Assembly (NCBI RefSeq): GCF_001640805.2
Contig: NC_066838.1
Coordinates: 11,805,132-11,869,131, forward strand
Direction: 5' to 3'
Origin: Lates calcarifer
Taxonomy: Eukaryota; Chordata; Actinopteri; Centropomidae
DNA length: 64,000 nucleotides
Below the pieces are notes generated by a model. It had not been told where the DNA came from, ran no database searches, and was given only the letters and a program-made list of their open reading frames with translations. The position numbers were made by a program, and so were the translations under genes. Of the stretch, positions 60,734 through 64,000 are shown piece by piece (position 1 is the first letter of the stretch; every line of letters starts with the position of its first letter).

Positions 60734-61067
60734 GCTCTAAATGGAGTGACATCTCGCCAGCTGACGGCCTGGTTTAAAAATAGACGGTGGGCTACAAACT
60801 GCTCCATCCTGCGAGCCACACAACCATCAACCGAGGATTTAACTGACGCTTTTAAAATTCAGAAATAAGCAAAGTATCGTCAGCTAACGCAAGGACTTTG
60901 GGGTTATCGTCGAGCATGAAGAACACCACGTACATATTTATAAAAGAAGAAAATTTGTTAATATTAATTTTAAAAAACTGCGTTAAAACAAGCCATTTAG
61001 ATCTTAATAGTTCTTGTCCCGCCCAGAATTATCGGACAAAAAGCAGAAATAATGGAGTCAAAGTTAC

Positions 61068-61150
61068 CTTTCCGGCCTAACTGTGTGCAAGGACGGTGCT
61101 GTGTCTCTCTCGTGCGGGCAGGCAGAGAAGGCGCTCGTGACGCTCCGGTG
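61068..61150 (-). other. eno1: eno1 non-coding exon 1 (5' UTR)
   Basis: A minus-strand splice donor (AAAG|GTAACTT) ends at 61,067/61,068 inside a CpG-rich block, upstream of coding exon 2, whose acceptor (TTTGCAG|ATCC) is at 58,561-58,562. The two ends define a 2.5-kb first intron, matching the vertebrate eno1 layout in which exon 1 is untranslated and the ATG lies just inside exon 2. The upper limit (transcription start) is an estimate; an initiator-like pyrimidine stretch lies around 61,110-61,125. Only the donor position is firmly seen. Confidence 0.75.
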
Positions 61151-61300
61151 TCGATGTTAAGTGAACGGAATCAGGAAGGACCGGGGGGCTATCGGAGCAA
61201 CCTCATTGGTCGAGGCTGACTGACGGGGGTAGACGAGTGCGAGAGAGGATGCACGTTCGCCATCGCGTGGAGTCAGACATCCCACCACGATAGGAGGAAG
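61140..61300 (-). promoter_or_regulatory. eno1: eno1 core and proximal promoter
   Basis: This block directly upstream of exon 1 is CpG-rich and has no clear TATA box. It contains an inverted CCAAT box (ATTGG on the plus strand at 61,205-61,209, so CCAAT in the direction of eno1) some 60-100 bp from the likely start. Two hypoxia-response cores lie close together: CACGT at 61,252-61,256 and GCGTG at 61,265-61,269. Mammalian ENO1 is a known HIF-1 target, which makes these cores plausible, but binding is inferred. Confidence 0.65.
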
Positions 61301-61486
61301 AGGATGCGGATTTTGTGTCTCAGCAGAAGCATCATTTGTAATAAAGATAGTAAGCCTACATAAATCCACAGAGAGCGATGGTGTTTTTCATTCACATTAT
61401 TTAAGCGGGATTATGGGAAATGTAGTTTTTCGTGTTGGTGTGAGGATGAATCAGGCAGTATGCGGAAAGATGACGCAGAGATGAGT

Positions 61487-61696
61487 ACGTGCAGGGAGGC
61501 AGGCAGGGATCTCCGATGCGGTGTGCCGTGGTCAGTCACATGGCACTTTGTGGTCACGTTTTCTGGCACTGACTTTTCTTTTCCCATCATTAATATCACA
61601 AAATGTGCAGCAGCGGAGACGTGTACTTTTCACATTCGCTCAAATCCACAGTGAGCACTGATGTACTGATTTGAAGTTTAAAAGACGTCGACACGT
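61487..61696. promoter_or_regulatory. Further RCGTG (hypoxia-type) cores upstream of eno1
   Basis: Three more RCGTG cores occur here: ACGTG at 61,487-61,491, and CACGT at 61,555-61,559 and 61,692-61,696. With the pair at 61,252 and 61,265 this makes five in about 450 bp. A five-base core is common by chance, so only the clustering next to a glycolytic promoter is notable. Confidence 0.35.
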
Positions 61697-61758
61697 CAGT
61701 GACTGAAAATGAATAGATGTGTTGTTTGAACAGCAGTTCAGAAATTACATATGAACAT

Positions 61759-62265
61759 CAGTAGTGGAAAGTAACTGTGTACATTTGCTTAAGTACTGCA
61801 AATTTGGTATTAGATATTTGTTCTTTATTTGAATGGTCTCATCTTATGCTACTTTACATCTTTACCCCACCTCTACATTTCAGAGGGAAATGCTGTAGTT
61901 TTTACTCCTCTACATTTATTTAACAGCTTTAGTTATTAGTTACCTTTCAGGTGAGATGAATCCTCATAAATTAAAGCACACAACAGTAAAGGAAGCAGAT
62001 AAAATTGGCCTCAACTTGACAAACTGTAACACAAATGTACAACTTACACATTAATACATTAATGATAATGATACAAAGACATTATACACTGAAAGGGATG
62101 ATACTGCATCAAGTCTAGGTGGCTTTTACTTTTGATACTTTAACTACTTTCTGTAGCCAAGATGTCTAAACTTTTAAGTAAAAATGTAAAAATGCAGAAC
62201 AAGGTAGTATTTTTATACTGTGGTATACAAATTTTACAAAAGAAAGCACTTACAACCAGTAGTTT
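61759..62265 (+). mobile_element. Teleost interspersed repeat (AGTGGAAAGTAACT family), forward copy
   Basis: It starts CAGTAGTGGAAAGTAACTG and contains TACATTTCAGAGGGAAAT, TACATTTATTTAACAGCTTT and CTTTTACTTTTGATACTTTA. I recognise these phrases, in this order, from a very abundant teleost non-autonomous repeat. The 3' end is decayed, so its limit is approximate. Confidence 0.75.
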
Positions 62266-62807
62266 GGTTTTTTTTTTAACTTTTTAAATGGCCTATTTCA
62301 ATAAATAGTCATCTAAATGCTGTTGAAATAGGAAAGGTTATGTAACCTTGATATATAAAAACCTTCACTTTTTAACCATGTGTATCCCAGTTTTAGTCTA
62401 AATCTAAACAGCTTTTGACCTGCAAATCACATAAATCATCTAATGATAATGTGATAATGTAATAATGTGGTGATATTAAAGTGTCAATAATCAAACCAAG
62501 ACAGTGGGTTGTGGTCATTTTTTCCATTCAGAGTAAGACAATGTTAAACTACTTTGATTTGCATGAGTAGGTGTAACAGTCATGTATTAAATACAGGGAC
62601 TGCACCAGTAATTCATTTGGAGATTGCAGTGAATCACAACATGTGGGTTTCCCCCCAGACGTCAGACATTGGGTCATTACGCGACATTGGTTTCATGCAG
62701 CTGCGCAGTGCAGTGCAGCATCCATGGCAGATCAGAGCTGCTGGGGCTCCAGTGTGATGAAAGCCTACTGCAGTGACCTTGAGACTCTGTCAGTGTTACA
62801 TCCAACT

Positions 62808-62821
62808 GCGCCACCTGCTGC
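62808..62821 (-). promoter_or_regulatory. CTCF-like motif, reverse, upstream of eno1
   Basis: On the minus strand GCAGCAGGTGGCGC matches the CTCF core at 13 of 14 positions (the first base differs). It points left, toward the forward motif at 50,970, so the two flank eno1 in convergent orientation. Confidence 0.45.
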
Positions 62822-63179
62822 TCAGAGGCTCTCAGTGAAACTGTCACAACAACAAGTGTCTCCAGCTGACATTTCCAAGTAAGGAAGGAGTTCATTGCCA
62901 ACACAAAGACACAAGAATTTATTGACTCGAAATTATCAATTTTCAGTCACAGCCTCAAAATAAATACATCCATAATCTCATGTTGTTGGAGTGAGTACTC
63001 CTATGATTAGTCGCACAGTCTGTGATTAAAACACAAACTATATTAGCAACAAATGAAGACAGCAAAACATAAAAGTCATGTAGTCTTTCCTGCGCTCAGA
63101 AGATTTGTGAAGAAACTGTAATTTAAGGACAGTGGTGCAATAAACATTTATTTTATTCACAAAAGTGCTAATTTATAAA

Positions 63180-63616
63180 TGAAAGTCAAAATATGCATAC
63201 ACTGAATACTGAAACAAACAAAATGTACTAAAAGTATCAAAAGTAAAAGTACATTTTTATACATTTGTACCTTGTCAGTGTTATACTGTTGGATCATTAT
63301 TGGTGATTGGTAAGATGTAAGCAGTATTTTGAAGTTGGTTGAGGTTGAATTATTTTAACTTCTTCACATAAATTTAATATATAACAACCCACACACTCTT
63401 TAAACTGATCATATTTTTTGTGTGTAAATGTTTTATATGCAAAGTAGTAAACTCTAGCAGCCAGATAAATGAAATGTAATGCACATAAAAAGTACAATAT
63501 TTCACTCTGGAATGTAGTGGAGTGTCAGTATAAAGTAACATAAAATGGAAACGAAAGTGGAAAAACTCAAATGGTAAATAAGTGCAGTACTTGAGTAAAT
63601 GTAACAGTTTCTTTCT
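63180..63616 (-). mobile_element. Teleost interspersed repeat (same family), reverse copy
   Basis: It carries ACTAAAAGTATCAAAAGTAA and ends near GCAGTACTTGAGTAAATGTA, the reverse complements of phrases in the 61,759 copy. The middle is diverged. The two copies form an inverted pair about 0.9 kb apart. Confidence 0.65.
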
Positions 63617-64000
63617 GCGACCAACTAGAGAATAAAACAACTGACAGAAATTTAATAAATGACAGTTTGAGTTAAGTCATATTTAATGAACATAAAAGTG
63701 TTCATTAAATACTTGGATCTTTTCACTGTTGGTCAGACTATCACTTCAGGCTCTGGTAATGATTAAATTATTAATTGGTGATAAAAAAAAATCATTTTTA
63801 GTTTTTTTAGCACAGACCTTTTTTTTCACAGCAGACATTTTGACTTATAATGTTAATTATGGCTTTGTTCTATTCAAATATCCCAGTAAACCATGATATA
63901 AATTGTGAGAGGGAATTAATTTGAATGACTTGAAATTTAATTTGAATGAACAATTAGTAATTTATCACATACCTGCTGCTCTCTATGCAGCTCATTTATG

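Larger units (their letters stand above)
58561..61067 (-). other. eno1: eno1 intron 1
   Basis: This 2.5-kb first intron lies between non-coding exon 1 and exon 2. It contains a decayed copy of a teleost interspersed repeat (59,861-60,050) and a long CA microsatellite (60,685-60,729) about 340 bp inside the intron from exon 1. No other coding potential is visible. Confidence 0.75.
62265..64000. other. Region upstream of eno1 with no recognised gene
   Basis: Apart from the reverse repeat copy and the CTCF-like motif, this is AT-rich sequence. A 155-bp open stretch with an ATG at 62,724 is followed by a possible donor (GT at 62,879-62,880), but its translation resembles nothing I know. Confidence 0.5.

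Noticed and set aside
62724..62878. A 51-codon plus-strand frame starting ATGGCAGAT and followed by a GTAAGG donor, as a possible first exon of another gene
   Set aside because: The peptide matches no family I know, the donor has a weak -1 base, no promoter signals are visible, and part of the stretch is accounted for by the CTCF-like motif. It is left as a possibility only.

Overview
The window looks like a teleost fish chromosome, probably percomorph. It holds a multi-exon vertebrate enolase with intact GT/AG introns, abundant CA/GT and GA microsatellites, and several interspersed repeat families that I recognise as common in teleost introns. There is no sign of bacterial, viral or organellar gene organisation.

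One protein-coding gene can be annotated with confidence. It is an alpha-type enolase (eno1) on the minus strand: a non-coding exon 1 near 61,068-61,150, the start codon at 58,550, the stop at 52,272 and a poly(A) signal at 51,834-51,839. The eleven coding exons give a 432-residue protein with every catalytic and metal-binding residue present.

The most striking observation is that exon 4 exists twice. The usual version (55,744-55,802) is preceded by a second 59-bp version (56,123-56,181) with the same phase, the same length, an open frame and good splice sites. It encodes a different but clearly homologous helix. Including both or neither breaks the frame, so the two can only act as mutually exclusive alternatives. 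This would give two enolase isoforms from one gene, comparable in logic to the alternative exons of pyruvate kinase M.

From 1 to about 49,350 I see no recognisable coding exon. A good splice donor at 49,351 on the minus strand suggests a non-coding first exon (about 49,352-49,600) of a minus-strand gene lying mostly to the left. In vertebrates the gene whose 5' end faces the 3' end of ENO1 is RERE, so the left 49 kb is best read as long 5' intron(s) of a rere orthologue. That is a synteny inference, because no RERE coding exon is in the window. A CpG-dense block at 15,840-17,060 with a good minus-strand donor at 16,059 could be an alternative promoter/first exon of the same gene. The rest of this region holds microsatellites, homopolymers, a nested transposon pair (a tRNA-derived SINE inside an older palindromic element) and a few enhancer-like AT-rich stretches.

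Between the two genes (about 49,600-51,815) lie a palindromic NRF1-type motif and a full match to the CTCF core motif. A second CTCF-like motif in the opposite orientation lies upstream of eno1 (62,808-62,821), so the pair converges on eno1. The eno1 promoter has an inverted CCAAT box and several RCGTG cores compatible with hypoxia control. Two oppositely oriented copies of another teleost repeat occupy the far right end.
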